From: an uncultured Verrucomicrobiota bacterium
GTDB taxonomy: Bacteria; Verrucomicrobiota; Verrucomicrobiia; Verrucomicrobiales; DEV007
Direction: 5' to 3'
DNA length: 47,675 nt
Assembly: GCA_902589825.1 (NCBI GenBank)
Contig: CACIUL010000021.1
Location: forward strand, 1 to 47,675
In this document: positions 17,472-25,477 of the stretch, in pieces
How the letters are laid out: each line of letters starts with the position of its first letter
Numbering within the stretch: the stretch's first letter is position 1
Made by a program: the position numbers and the translations under genes
Notes under the pieces: generated by a model
Seen by the model: the letters and a program-made list of their open reading frames with translations, nothing else
Told to the model about the DNA's origin: nothing
Databases searched by the model: none

Positions 17472-18245
17472 GTGGATACCAGCGTAGACAGCTCGCCGAT
17501 CAAGCGTTTTTTCGCTTTCTGGATGGGGCTTGCCACGTTCTGTGCCTTTGGCTTTCTGAGTTATTGTGCCTACAAGGTGACAGGAGGTGATGATGACCCA
17601 GAATATGAGGCTGCATCCAAGCAACGCAGCCAATACAGGGAGGCAGCCGAGAAGGCTCAGGATGAAAAGCTCAATGCCGCGCCAGTGGACCTGGCCGCCG
17701 CGGCGGGTGCCCTAGGCAAGCAGCGCGATTCCGGAAAACCTGCCCCTGGAACCAAGGCCTTCGAGGAGTGGATGAAGAAGCAGGCAGCGGCTACCCCTGC
17801 GGCACCTCCTGAGAAAAAAGACCCGAAAGAGCCTGCAGAAAATCCGCCGATCAAGGAAAAGCCGGTCATCAAGGTGGCCATTGATGCCCTTCCCGGCGGG
17901 GTCATGAAGTTCAAGCAGGCGGAGTTGTCGCTCAAGGCGGGCAGCAGTGTCGAGCTGACCTTTTCAAATCCTGATGTGCTGCAACATAACTTCCTGCTGC
18001 TTAAGCCTGGCACAAAGGAGAAGGTTGGCGCACTGGCAGATGCCATGCTGACTGATCCCGAGGCCATGAAGAAGCAATATGTCCCGGAGTCGACAGATAT
18101 TCTGGCCAAGACAAAGCTTGTCAATCCCTTCGGCAAAGAGGTAATTAAGTTTACCGTTCCTGATGAGCCTGGCGATTATCCATACATTTGCACTTTTCCT
18201 GGGCATTGGCGCTTGATGTTTGGAACACTCAAAGTGACCAAGTAG
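17472..18245 (+). CDS. Membrane-anchored azurin-like cupredoxin
   Basis: N-terminal membrane helix (FFAFWMGLATFCAFGFLSYCAY), then a flexible Ala/Pro/Lys-rich linker of about 100 residues, then a type 1 copper domain. Copper ligands are a His in VLQHNFLLL and the C-terminal C-x4-H-x3-M array in CTFPGHWRLMFG, the exact azurin spacing. It probably shuttles electrons between complex III and the downstream cytochromes or oxidase. GTG 17472 is chosen: it follows an A/C-rich leader like its neighbours and avoids overlap with actF. A longer frame from 17394 would overlap actF. Length 257 residues. Confidence 0.85.
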   Translation: MDTSVDSSPIKRFFAFWMGLATFCAFGFLSYCAYKVTGGDDDPEYEAASKQRSQYREAAEKAQDEKLNAAPVDLAAAAGALGKQRDSGKPAPGTKAFEEWMKKQAAATPAAPPEKKDPKEPAENPPIKEKPVIKVAIDALPGGVMKFKQAELSLKAGSSVELTFSNPDVLQHNFLLLKPGTKEKVGALADAMLTDPEAMKKQYVPESTDILAKTKLVNPFGKEVIKFTVPDEPGDYPYICTFPGHWRLMFGTLKVTK

Positions 18246-18277
18246 TAGACGACTGCAGATACCTTTAACCCAACGCG

Positions 18278-19717
18278 ATGACTGACGATAAAAAAGCTGA
18301 TGAAGACATTCTGCGGCGCGCTGCCATTGATCGTTCAACGCGCCTGCCGGTTTTGTTCTTTTTCACCAGTGCAGCTGTTTGGCTGACCGTGGCGGTTATT
18401 CTCGGGTTCATCCAGTCCGTGAAGTTCTATTACCCCGGTTTTCTTGATGCCCCCTGGCTGTTCTTTTTAAACTACGGGCGTTCCAATCCCGCTTTTATGG
18501 GAGCCCTTGTCTATGGCTGGGCGATCCAGGCAGGAATCGGTGTCGCGATATGGCTGATGGCGCGCCTGTGCCGGGCTGAGGTAAAAAACCCAATGACTTT
18601 GCTTGTGGCAGGACATTTCTGGAACCTCGGCGTTCTGATCGGGGTTGTCGGCATCTTCGCGGGATACGGGACCTCAATGGAATGGCTTGCTTTCCCCAAG
18701 GCGGTTTGGCCCATACTGCTGGGTGCCTATTCCCTCGTAGTGATTTGGCTGATCACCATGTTCATGCGCCGCGAATCCGGGGAGGTATACATTTCAGTAT
18801 GGTATATTCTCGGGGCATGCTTCTGGTTCCCTTGGGTTTACATTACTGCCAACGTCTTTATCCATGTCCTGCCGGGGGCAGCGGTGGCGAAGGCGGCAAC
18901 CAATGCGTGGTTTCTAAGCTCAATGATTTTCCTGGTTCTGGTTCCACTGGGGCTTGCCTCGGCCTATTACTTCATCCCGAAGATTCTTGGCCGCCCGGTG
19001 CATTCCTCACAGCTTTCCTTGATCGGTTTCTGGGGCCTGGCCATCCTCGGCGGATGGACCGGGATACAAAAGCTGATGGGAGGCCCCCTGCCGGCCTGGA
19101 TGCCTGCAGTTTCCGGTGTTGCCCTAATCCTGATACTTGTCCCGGTGCTTGCAATTGCCATTAACCACCACATGACATTAAGGGGTAACCACAAGCTGGT
19201 GGAAACCAGCCCTACCATGCGCTTTACCGCCGTTGGTGCCCTGATGTTCACGGTCTTCTGTGTGCTTTCTGCCTTGTGTGCGTTCTTCTCACTTGGCAAG
19301 TTCACCCAGATCAGCCAGACCACCACGGCATTCCAGTTACTTGCCGTCTACGGGTTTTTCACACTGACGATTTTCGGTGCAATTTACTTCATTGTGCCGC
19401 GACTGGTCGGCTGTGAATGGATTAGCGGGTCGCGTATTCAGATGCATTTCTGGTTTTCCACCTATGGGATTGTGTCTCTTGTGGGTCTTCACTTTATTGG
19501 CGGCATGTGGCAGGCTGCCGCCTACGCACAGTTTGACGCCCCGCTGGAGAATGCAGTCAGTGCCGGTCGCCCCTATGCCATTGGTGTCTCCGTGGCATGG
19601 GCGTCGATTGCTATCTCCAATTTAATTTTCCTCTATCACCTGGGCCTTATGGTCCTGCGCCTTGGACGGCGCGGTGAAGGACCGGCCCTTCTGGGGCATC
19701 AACATCACGCAGCCTGA
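18278..19717 (+). CDS. CcoN-like (cbb3 oxidase subunit I) membrane protein lacking heme and copper ligands
   Basis: Twelve-helix protein (479 residues) whose framework matches cbb3 oxidase subunit I: EVYISVWY, AYYFIPKILGRPVHSSQLSLIGFW, HMTLRGNHKLVETSPTMRF and MHFWFSTYGIV. By eye the histidines that bind the low-spin heme, CuB and heme b3 in CcoN are replaced. R-x-x-HT becomes RSNPAF, WWYGHNA becomes AKAATNAW, GPHHLHYTALPDW becomes GIQKLMGGPLPAW, and DWTIxHVHAG becomes TTTAFQLLAVYG. It therefore should not reduce oxygen. It stands next to a CcoO-like cytochrome and a cytochrome c, suggesting a non-catalytic scaffold or electron-transfer complex. Alignment was done by memory of the family. Confidence 0.82.
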   Translation: MTDDKKADEDILRRAAIDRSTRLPVLFFFTSAAVWLTVAVILGFIQSVKFYYPGFLDAPWLFFLNYGRSNPAFMGALVYGWAIQAGIGVAIWLMARLCRAEVKNPMTLLVAGHFWNLGVLIGVVGIFAGYGTSMEWLAFPKAVWPILLGAYSLVVIWLITMFMRRESGEVYISVWYILGACFWFPWVYITANVFIHVLPGAAVAKAATNAWFLSSMIFLVLVPLGLASAYYFIPKILGRPVHSSQLSLIGFWGLAILGGWTGIQKLMGGPLPAWMPAVSGVALILILVPVLAIAINHHMTLRGNHKLVETSPTMRFTAVGALMFTVFCVLSALCAFFSLGKFTQISQTTTAFQLLAVYGFFTLTIFGAIYFIVPRLVGCEWISGSRIQMHFWFSTYGIVSLVGLHFIGGMWQAAAYAQFDAPLENAVSAGRPYAIGVSVAWASIAISNLIFLYHLGLMVLRLGRRGEGPALLGHQHHAA

Positions 19718-19731
19718 ACGAGTTTTTGAAG

Positions 19732-20442
19732 ATGCCTTCTTTCCGCAATTTCGTTTTAGCTCTAGCCGCGACATTCCTCGCCCCATGGCTTTGCCTTGTC
19801 GTGATTCCCCATGCCAAGATGAAGGCACAGGAGGTCCAGACATGGGAAGACAAGGAACTGGGAACGAAATCAAGTTATCCGGCAGGAACGCCGAATATTT
19901 TCCAGCAGGGCCAGGCGGTATATGCACGTGAAGGCTGCGCTTCGTGCCATACTCAGATGATTCGCCCGACTTATTTCGGCTTTGAATCCTGGCGGCCTGG
20001 CTTTGGAAAGGAGGGGACCCGGGACAATCCCGTGAGAATTCGTGAGACACGCCCGGGGGACTTCCTTGGTGAGCGCTTTGCCTACCTTGGTGTGCAACGG
20101 GTGGGACCCGACCTCAGCAATGCTGGCTACCGGCATGATGAGCAATGGCATCATGCACACCTCTACAGCCCGCAGTCAAAGCGCGAATTCTCCGTGATGC
20201 CTTCCTTCAGGCATCTTTACATCAAGCGTAAGGTGCGCGGACAGCGTTCGGATGATGCATTGTCCCTTTCCGGGGAACTTGACCCGGGGGCCGGGTTTGA
20301 GGTTATTCCCAGCGAGGATGCGCGTGCACTGGTCGGCTACCTGATGACGTTGAAAAAGGATCAGCCTTTACCCCCGTGGCTCCTTGACGGGGAAGAGGAA
20401 GCGGAAGAAAATGCCGCAGACGGCGGAGAAAAATCAAAATAG
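19732..20442 (+). CDS. CcoO-like monoheme cytochrome c
   Basis: Membrane-anchored cytochrome c resembling cbb3 oxidase subunit II (CcoO/FixO). N-terminal helix 7-26, then GQAVYAREGCASCHTQMIRP, which holds the heme site C69-x2-C72-H73 and the CcoO-type QMIRP. QRVGPDLSNAGYRHDEQWHHAHLYSP and a likely axial Met in SVMPSFRHLY also match the family. Start ATG 19732 is preferred to TTG 19726. Acidic C-terminal tail. It pairs with the upstream CcoN-like gene (14-bp gap), as ccoN and ccoO usually do. Length 236 residues. Confidence 0.87.
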   Translation: MPSFRNFVLALAATFLAPWLCLVVIPHAKMKAQEVQTWEDKELGTKSSYPAGTPNIFQQGQAVYAREGCASCHTQMIRPTYFGFESWRPGFGKEGTRDNPVRIRETRPGDFLGERFAYLGVQRVGPDLSNAGYRHDEQWHHAHLYSPQSKREFSVMPSFRHLYIKRKVRGQRSDDALSLSGELDPGAGFEVIPSEDARALVGYLMTLKKDQPLPPWLLDGEEEAEENAADGGEKSK

Positions 20443-20467
20443 ATCTGAAATCGCCGCCGGAAGTACA

Positions 20468-21250
20468 ATGAGCACGAATAACGAGAACCGCGATTACGAG
20501 CACAAGAAAAGCGTGCGGGAACACTCCTCGGCTGGCCGTGAGAGGAAGGATCCGGAAACGGGCTTTGAGCCTCTTTCCCTCTGGTTCTTCAGTATTTGTG
20601 TTCTGGTTCTCATTATTGGTGGAGGCTATCTGGGGGCAAAGAGTGCCGGGTTTGATTTTGGCAACCTGCAGGTCAACGGCTATAGAGCCGAGACCCCGCC
20701 GAATTTTGCTCCTGCCGGCCCTGAACTCTCTGAATATGACAAGTATTTCAATGCCGGCGAGGCGGTATACAAGGCAGTCTGCAATGGTTGTCACCAGTCC
20801 AACGGGGCGGGACAAGGACAGATTCCTCCCCTTGTTGAATCAGAGTGGGTCACAGAGGGCACGGAGCGGATGGCTCAAATTATTCTTAATGGGATTCGTG
20901 GTCCCATCAAGGTGAATGGGGCTTCCTACGGGGCGCAGGAAATGCCAGCCCAGAAAGGAGCGCTTAATGACTTGAGGGTAGCGCAGGTGATGACTTACGT
21001 GAGGGCAAAGTTTGCCGGCATTTCCGATGAAATAATTACCAAGGAAATGGTTGAAGATGTCCGCAACCGTCATGGTGGCAGGGCCACGCAATACACGGTG
21101 GGCGAACTTGCCGGGGCGGACGTGATGCTCGCCGGCGAGCAACCTGCCTGGATGAGCCCGGGAGGAGATCCTGACTCATCTGAAGATTCCGGTGAAGGGG
21201 AAGAATCCTCCCTTGATGATAAAGCTCCAGAGAGCAACGAAGCCAATTAA
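20468..21250 (+). CDS. Membrane-anchored monoheme cytochrome c
   Basis: Charged N-terminus, one membrane helix (FEPLSLWFFSICVLVLIIGGGYL), then a class I cytochrome c domain with heme site C105-N-G-C-H109 and a likely axial Met in AQEMPAQ. It has an acidic, Ser/Glu-rich tail. It occupies the place where ccoP would follow ccoO, but it has one heme and is larger only through the tails. ATG 20468 has a weak Shine-Dalgarno-like GGAAG and is preferred to an in-frame GTG/ATG region overlapping the preceding gene. Length 260 residues. Confidence 0.87.
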   Translation: MSTNNENRDYEHKKSVREHSSAGRERKDPETGFEPLSLWFFSICVLVLIIGGGYLGAKSAGFDFGNLQVNGYRAETPPNFAPAGPELSEYDKYFNAGEAVYKAVCNGCHQSNGAGQGQIPPLVESEWVTEGTERMAQIILNGIRGPIKVNGASYGAQEMPAQKGALNDLRVAQVMTYVRAKFAGISDEIITKEMVEDVRNRHGGRATQYTVGELAGADVMLAGEQPAWMSPGGDPDSSEDSGEGEESSLDDKAPESNEAN

Positions 21251-21288
21251 GTTCACCAGTCGTATAATTAAACGAAACCAATTAACCC

Positions 21289-23229
21289 ATGGGGGCCGAA
21301 GTATCCACAGCAGAAGCCGCAGATGCGCACGCACATGATGATCATCATCATGAGTTGCCTTTCTGGAAGAAGTATATTTTCTCCACCGATCACAAGATCA
21401 TCGGCTATCAATACGGCATTACGGCGCTGATCTTCCTGTTCATCGGGTTTTACCTGATGATGGTGATGCGCTGGAGTATCGCCCACCCGGACAAGGAGTT
21501 ACCGGGTATCCTGGCTGCTTTTCTCAATAAGTCCTGGCTCAACGACCAGGGGTTGGTCACGGGCGATCTATACAACATGTTCGGTGCCATGCACGGCACG
21601 ATCATGGTCTTCCTGGGAATTGTGCCTCTGGCCTTCGGGGCGTTCGGAAACTTTGTGACGCCGCTACAGATCGGTGCGCCTGACATGGCGTTCCCGCGCC
21701 TGAACATGGCAAGCTACTGGTTTTATTTCCTCGGCGGGATTGTGATGCTGGCCAGTTTCCTCTTGCCATCGGGGGCCGCTGAGGCCGGATGGACGATGTA
21801 TTCACCGATTGCCACCACCGCGCAACTCGATGAGCCCAACCTCTGGTGGACCGGCCAGACTTTCTGGCTGCTGGGCATGGTATTGCTTATTTCCTCATCC
21901 CTGCTTGGAGCGGTGAATTTTATTACCACGATCATCAACCTGCGTTGTCGGGGAATGACCTGGATGCGGATGCCGTTTTTTGTCTGGGCCATGCTGGTTA
22001 CCGGTTTTCTTCTCCTGTTGGCATTCCCGCCTCTCGAGGTGGCTGCCATCATGCAGCTCATGGATCGGTTGGCGGGAGCGAGTTTCTTCATTCCGACCGG
22101 ATTGAATTTTTCAGGAGCGGGTAGTGTGGACGCCGGTCTGCTGGACGTTGCCGGAGGAGGTTCCCCACTGCTTTATCAGCACCTGTTCTGGTTTCTGGCG
22201 CACCCGGAGGTTTATGTCCTGATTCTTCCTGCCATTGCCATTGTGGGTGAAATTCTCCCCAACAATGTCCGCAGGCCTGTCTGGGGCTACAAGTCGATGG
22301 TCTATGCCGTCATGGTGCTTGGGTTCCTTGCCTTTATCGTCTGGGCTCACCACATGTATCTGACCGGGATGGGCAACGTGGTCTCGACCTTCTTCCAGGC
22401 AACCACGGTAATTATCTCCATTCCTTCGGTGATCCTTTTGACCTGCCTGTTTATTTCCCTTTGGGGTGGATCGATCCGTTTTACGGTACCGATGCTCTGG
22501 GCGCTGGCATTTCTTCCCATGTTCGGCTTTGGCGGGCTGACGGGGTTGCCGCTTGCCTTTAACCTGATAGACCTCCATCTGCATGACACGTATTACGTGA
22601 TTGCCCATTTCCACTACATTGTGGCGCCGGGAACCATCTTCGGGCTTTTTGCAGGCATTTACTACTGGTTCCCAAAGGCAACCGGAAGGATGATGAACAA
22701 TACACTTGGTCACCTGCATTTCTGGCCATCACTCATTGCCATGAATGGAATTTTCCTGCCCATGTTTTTTCAGGGGATGACCGGTTTCCATCGTCGCTGG
22801 TATGACGGAGGGGCTCAGTATGACGAGATTACAAGCAGGGTGATTTTTGACGAGGGTTCATTCTTCGCCAACCTTTTCAAGGATGGACAGGCAATCGAGA
22901 TGATTGACCTCAATGTCTTCATGACGTTCTTCGTGTGGGTGCTTTGCATCGCACAGTTTCCCTTTATCTTTAATTTCTTTTTTAGCATCTTTAAGGGAAG
23001 AAAGGCTGACAGTGACAACCCGTGGCGGGCGACTACCCTTGAATGGGCAGCCCCCAACATGCCTCCGCACGGCAATTTTGTGACAGAGCCAATCGCTTAC
23101 AGGGGCCCATACGAATACAGTGTTGAAGGTCATGAGACCGATTATACGCCGCAATTTGAACGAGGCACTGATGGGGTCATTCTTGGCGAAGAGGATCCTG
23201 AAGCTGCCCAGGAAGAAGACGGCCATTAA
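21289..23229 (+). CDS. coxA: Cytochrome c oxidase subunit I, A-type (aa3)
   Basis: Catalytic heme-copper subunit. Low-spin heme His in GAMHGTIMVF; CuB and cross-linked Tyr motif HPEVYVLILP; WAHHMYLTG; and HDTYYVIAHFHYIV with the heme a3 and heme a histidines. All ligands missing in the CcoN-like protein upstream are present here. Length 646 residues, with an N-terminal His-rich stretch (HAHDDHHHE) and an extended acidic C-terminus. The start is ATG 21289 after an A-rich leader without Shine-Dalgarno. Confidence 0.96.
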   Translation: MGAEVSTAEAADAHAHDDHHHELPFWKKYIFSTDHKIIGYQYGITALIFLFIGFYLMMVMRWSIAHPDKELPGILAAFLNKSWLNDQGLVTGDLYNMFGAMHGTIMVFLGIVPLAFGAFGNFVTPLQIGAPDMAFPRLNMASYWFYFLGGIVMLASFLLPSGAAEAGWTMYSPIATTAQLDEPNLWWTGQTFWLLGMVLLISSSLLGAVNFITTIINLRCRGMTWMRMPFFVWAMLVTGFLLLLAFPPLEVAAIMQLMDRLAGASFFIPTGLNFSGAGSVDAGLLDVAGGGSPLLYQHLFWFLAHPEVYVLILPAIAIVGEILPNNVRRPVWGYKSMVYAVMVLGFLAFIVWAHHMYLTGMGNVVSTFFQATTVIISIPSVILLTCLFISLWGGSIRFTVPMLWALAFLPMFGFGGLTGLPLAFNLIDLHLHDTYYVIAHFHYIVAPGTIFGLFAGIYYWFPKATGRMMNNTLGHLHFWPSLIAMNGIFLPMFFQGMTGFHRRWYDGGAQYDEITSRVIFDEGSFFANLFKDGQAIEMIDLNVFMTFFVWVLCIAQFPFIFNFFFSIFKGRKADSDNPWRATTLEWAAPNMPPHGNFVTEPIAYRGPYEYSVEGHETDYTPQFERGTDGVILGEEDPEAAQEEDGH

Positions 23230-23266
23230 ATTTTATTTACACCATTTTAACCCGCTACTGTAAAGG

Positions 23267-24661
23267 ATGCAGATTCCCTTTGAAGTTAAACCCCGGCCTG
23301 ATACAGGCCTTTGGAATGCCAAGCTTGGCATTTGGCTCTTTTTGGCATCAGAGGTCATGTTGTTTGGCGGCCTTTTCTCCGGATACATCTTCCTGCGACT
23401 GGGTGCGGCGGCGGAACCTGATTATTTCTGGCCTGAGGGAACGCTGAGTGTCCCGTTCGGGTTTGTGAACACCATTATCCTGATTCTGTCCTCGGTTTTT
23501 GTGGTGGTTGCCTGGCTGTATGTCAAGTTGCGCGATTTCAGGAAGTTTCAGATCTGGATGGGGCTTGTCGTGCTCTGTGCCCTGGTTTTCCTGATCAACA
23601 AGGGATTTGAGTACAATGCCAAGTTTACCCATTACGGCATCAAGCTGACTGATAACTCCATTGTTGAGGGGCATGGTATTGATGACACCATTATCTATGA
23701 GGGAATCAATGAAGTGGTTCTTGATATACAGCGCTTCAATGGTGAATTCCTCACGCTGGTGGACGGCGAGATTCCTGAGTTTCGTGAAGTGGTCGACGGC
23801 AAGCCGACAGGCGAGTCCTTTGCCTTGAGCGTAAAGAAAGTCCGGGGAATCGAGTCACGGATCAATGAAGGTTTGAAGAAGGCGCTCAAGGAGGACTGGG
23901 ATGCAGGGAAGAAGAAGGTTGACTGGTTGCCTGCGATGGGGGTCAAGCAGCTGATCCTTGTCCCGTCCAGTCCATTCTCCATAAGGACTTCCAAGGGCAG
24001 CCTGCGCAAGTCATTTCCAGATGGCGCGAAATTCAGGGACCAGTCCCTCCTGAAAGGCAGCATCTCCGCCAAGACTCCCGGTCTTTTCCTGCATGCTGTT
24101 GATCGTATTGACCTGCGTGCCTGCGATGCCGAGAAACTCGAGGATTCACTGGTATGGAAATACCTTGGGGATGAATCTCCCCTTGCTGGGCATGATACCA
24201 GCCATGACAAGCGCAGTGCATCAAATATCAGTGCCGCTGAGCATGCGAGGGTGGCTGAGAAGATATTCTTTGGTGCGCTTAAGCAAGTCGAGGAAGAAGA
24301 CGGGGAAGAGGCCGATTTCGACGACCTGCGTAGCCATTCAGTCAAGAAATGGAAGGATCCCGAGGGATCGCTCCTTGAGAGCGAAGCACCAATCCTTGTG
24401 CCTTGGGATGAGGTGCGCCTGTATTCAAACTTTACCCCGAAATGGAACACCTACTACGCCATCTACTTTACCCTGACCGGTCTCCATGGATTGCATGTCC
24501 TTTTCGGTGCGGTTGTGTTGTTCTATTTCGGATTTTGCAGCAAAAAATTCTACGAGAAAAATCCCGAGCATTTTGCCAACCGTGTTGAGGTTGGAGGCTT
24601 GTTCTGGCACTTTGTTGACCTAGTCTGGATTTTCCTTTTCCCAATCCTCTACCTCATGTAA
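23267..24661 (+). CDS. coxC: Cytochrome c oxidase subunit III with a large central insertion
   Basis: Membrane subunit of the aa3 oxidase. The first part (1-125) has LGIWLFLASEVMLFGGLFSGY and ends at NKGFEYNAKF, which contains the conserved Glu. The family continues only at about residue 394 with YYAIYFTLTGLHGLHVLFG and ends FWHFVDLVWIFLFPILYLM. Between them lies an insertion of about 265 mostly hydrophilic, charged residues with no membrane helix, where normal subunits have a short loop. Total 464 residues against the usual 190-270. The frame is open throughout, so it is not an assembly fusion of two genes. Confidence 0.93.
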   Translation: MQIPFEVKPRPDTGLWNAKLGIWLFLASEVMLFGGLFSGYIFLRLGAAAEPDYFWPEGTLSVPFGFVNTIILILSSVFVVVAWLYVKLRDFRKFQIWMGLVVLCALVFLINKGFEYNAKFTHYGIKLTDNSIVEGHGIDDTIIYEGINEVVLDIQRFNGEFLTLVDGEIPEFREVVDGKPTGESFALSVKKVRGIESRINEGLKKALKEDWDAGKKKVDWLPAMGVKQLILVPSSPFSIRTSKGSLRKSFPDGAKFRDQSLLKGSISAKTPGLFLHAVDRIDLRACDAEKLEDSLVWKYLGDESPLAGHDTSHDKRSASNISAAEHARVAEKIFFGALKQVEEEDGEEADFDDLRSHSVKKWKDPEGSLLESEAPILVPWDEVRLYSNFTPKWNTYYAIYFTLTGLHGLHVLFGAVVLFYFGFCSKKFYEKNPEHFANRVEVGGLFWHFVDLVWIFLFPILYLM

Positions 24662-24706
24662 CCGCAGGCAGTGAGATGGCATTAACAAACATTCGATTCA
24701 TTTACC

Positions 24707-25009
24707 ATGGCATCAGATAATCCTGAAGAAATCCTGAAATCCATGAAGCTTTACTGGAAGATTGGCATCGCCCTTTTGGTGTGCACAGTCCTCACCGTGG
24801 TGGTGGCATGGATTACGCCCAGTATTCTTGTTGGGATGGGGATTGCCACAGTCAAGGCTGGGCTCGTTGCCGCCATATTCATGCACCTCTCGGATGAAAA
24901 GCCGATGATTTACAAGATCATGGTCTATACCGTCTTTTTTGCTGTTGGACTGATGTTCCTCACCCTTCTTGCCCTCTACGACCCGGTGGTGAGCCGGGTT
25001 GTCAACTGA
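24707..25009 (+). CDS. coxD: Cytochrome c oxidase subunit IV (prokaryotic type)
   Basis: 100-residue protein with three hydrophobic helices. The segment VKAGLVAAIFMHLSDEKPMIYKI is typical of the small bacterial subunit IV family (K-A-x-x-V-A-x-F-M-H-L). It stabilises the oxidase. The ATG at 24707 follows an A/T-rich leader without Shine-Dalgarno. Confidence 0.88.
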   Translation: MASDNPEEILKSMKLYWKIGIALLVCTVLTVVVAWITPSILVGMGIATVKAGLVAAIFMHLSDEKPMIYKIMVYTVFFAVGLMFLTLLALYDPVVSRVVN

Positions 25010-25020
25010 CCCGATTCGCC

Positions 25021-25245
25021 TTGTCACTTAAGAAATTCCATATCCTGTTTATTACGCTGGCCACTCTCTGTTTTGTGGGTTTTGGGGCTTGGTGTTTTGC
25101 ACAGCCTGAGGAGAGTGGCTTGTTGTTGTTTGCCTTTGCCATTACGAGCGTCCTGTTGGGGGTTTTTACCGCCGTTTACGGCGTTTGGTTTTACCGGAAT
25201 AAAATCAAGCAATCCGAGGAAGCAACCCCTGCCCCTGCCCAGTGA
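25021..25245 (+). CDS. Small two-helix membrane protein in the oxidase cluster
   Basis: 74 residues with two hydrophobic segments (ILFITLATLCFVGFGAWCF and LLFAFAITSVLLGVFTAVYGVWF) and a Lys/Pro-rich tail. It starts with TTG at 25021, 11 bp after coxD, and ends overlapping the next small gene by one base (TGATG). No family recognised. Position suggests an accessory subunit or assembly factor of the aa3 oxidase. Confidence 0.65.
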   Translation: MSLKKFHILFITLATLCFVGFGAWCFAQPEESGLLLFAFAITSVLLGVFTAVYGVWFYRNKIKQSEEATPAPAQ

Positions 25246-25430
25246 TGATGCCTGACCTTCCAACCTGCCTGGCCTGTGTAACCTGCATGAGCGGGAACAG
25301 TGAGGCTGAGATGGCGCAGACCATGGCGATTGTTTTCCTGCTGGTGCTGCTGGCTGGTATCTTTGGGGCCATTTTCAAGTTCATGAGCCACCTCAAAAAG
25401 TGCGCCAGAAATGCCGCAAAGCGCCCATGA
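25245..25430 (+). CDS. Small membrane protein with N-terminal CxxCxxC
   Basis: 61 residues, one hydrophobic helix (MAIVFLLVLLAGIFGAIFKFM) and a Lys/Arg-rich C-terminus that should be cytoplasmic. This places the N-terminal TCLACVTCMSG on the outside. It lies directly before coxB, whose product binds the CuA centre. The start is ATG 25245 or 25248; the first overlaps the previous stop by one base. Function unknown. A metal-binding assembly role is inferred from the cysteines and context only. Confidence 0.55.
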   Translation: MMPDLPTCLACVTCMSGNSEAEMAQTMAIVFLLVLLAGIFGAIFKFMSHLKKCARNAAKRP

Positions 25431-25477
25431 GGTATCGCTGAACATCTTAATTAAATATCGACGAACCAGATAGAACA

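Noticed and set aside
17394..17472. Earlier start at 17394 for the cupredoxin gene.
   Set aside because: It would overlap the end of actF and add a non-hydrophobic tail before the membrane anchor; GTG 17472 sits after a leader like those of neighbouring genes.
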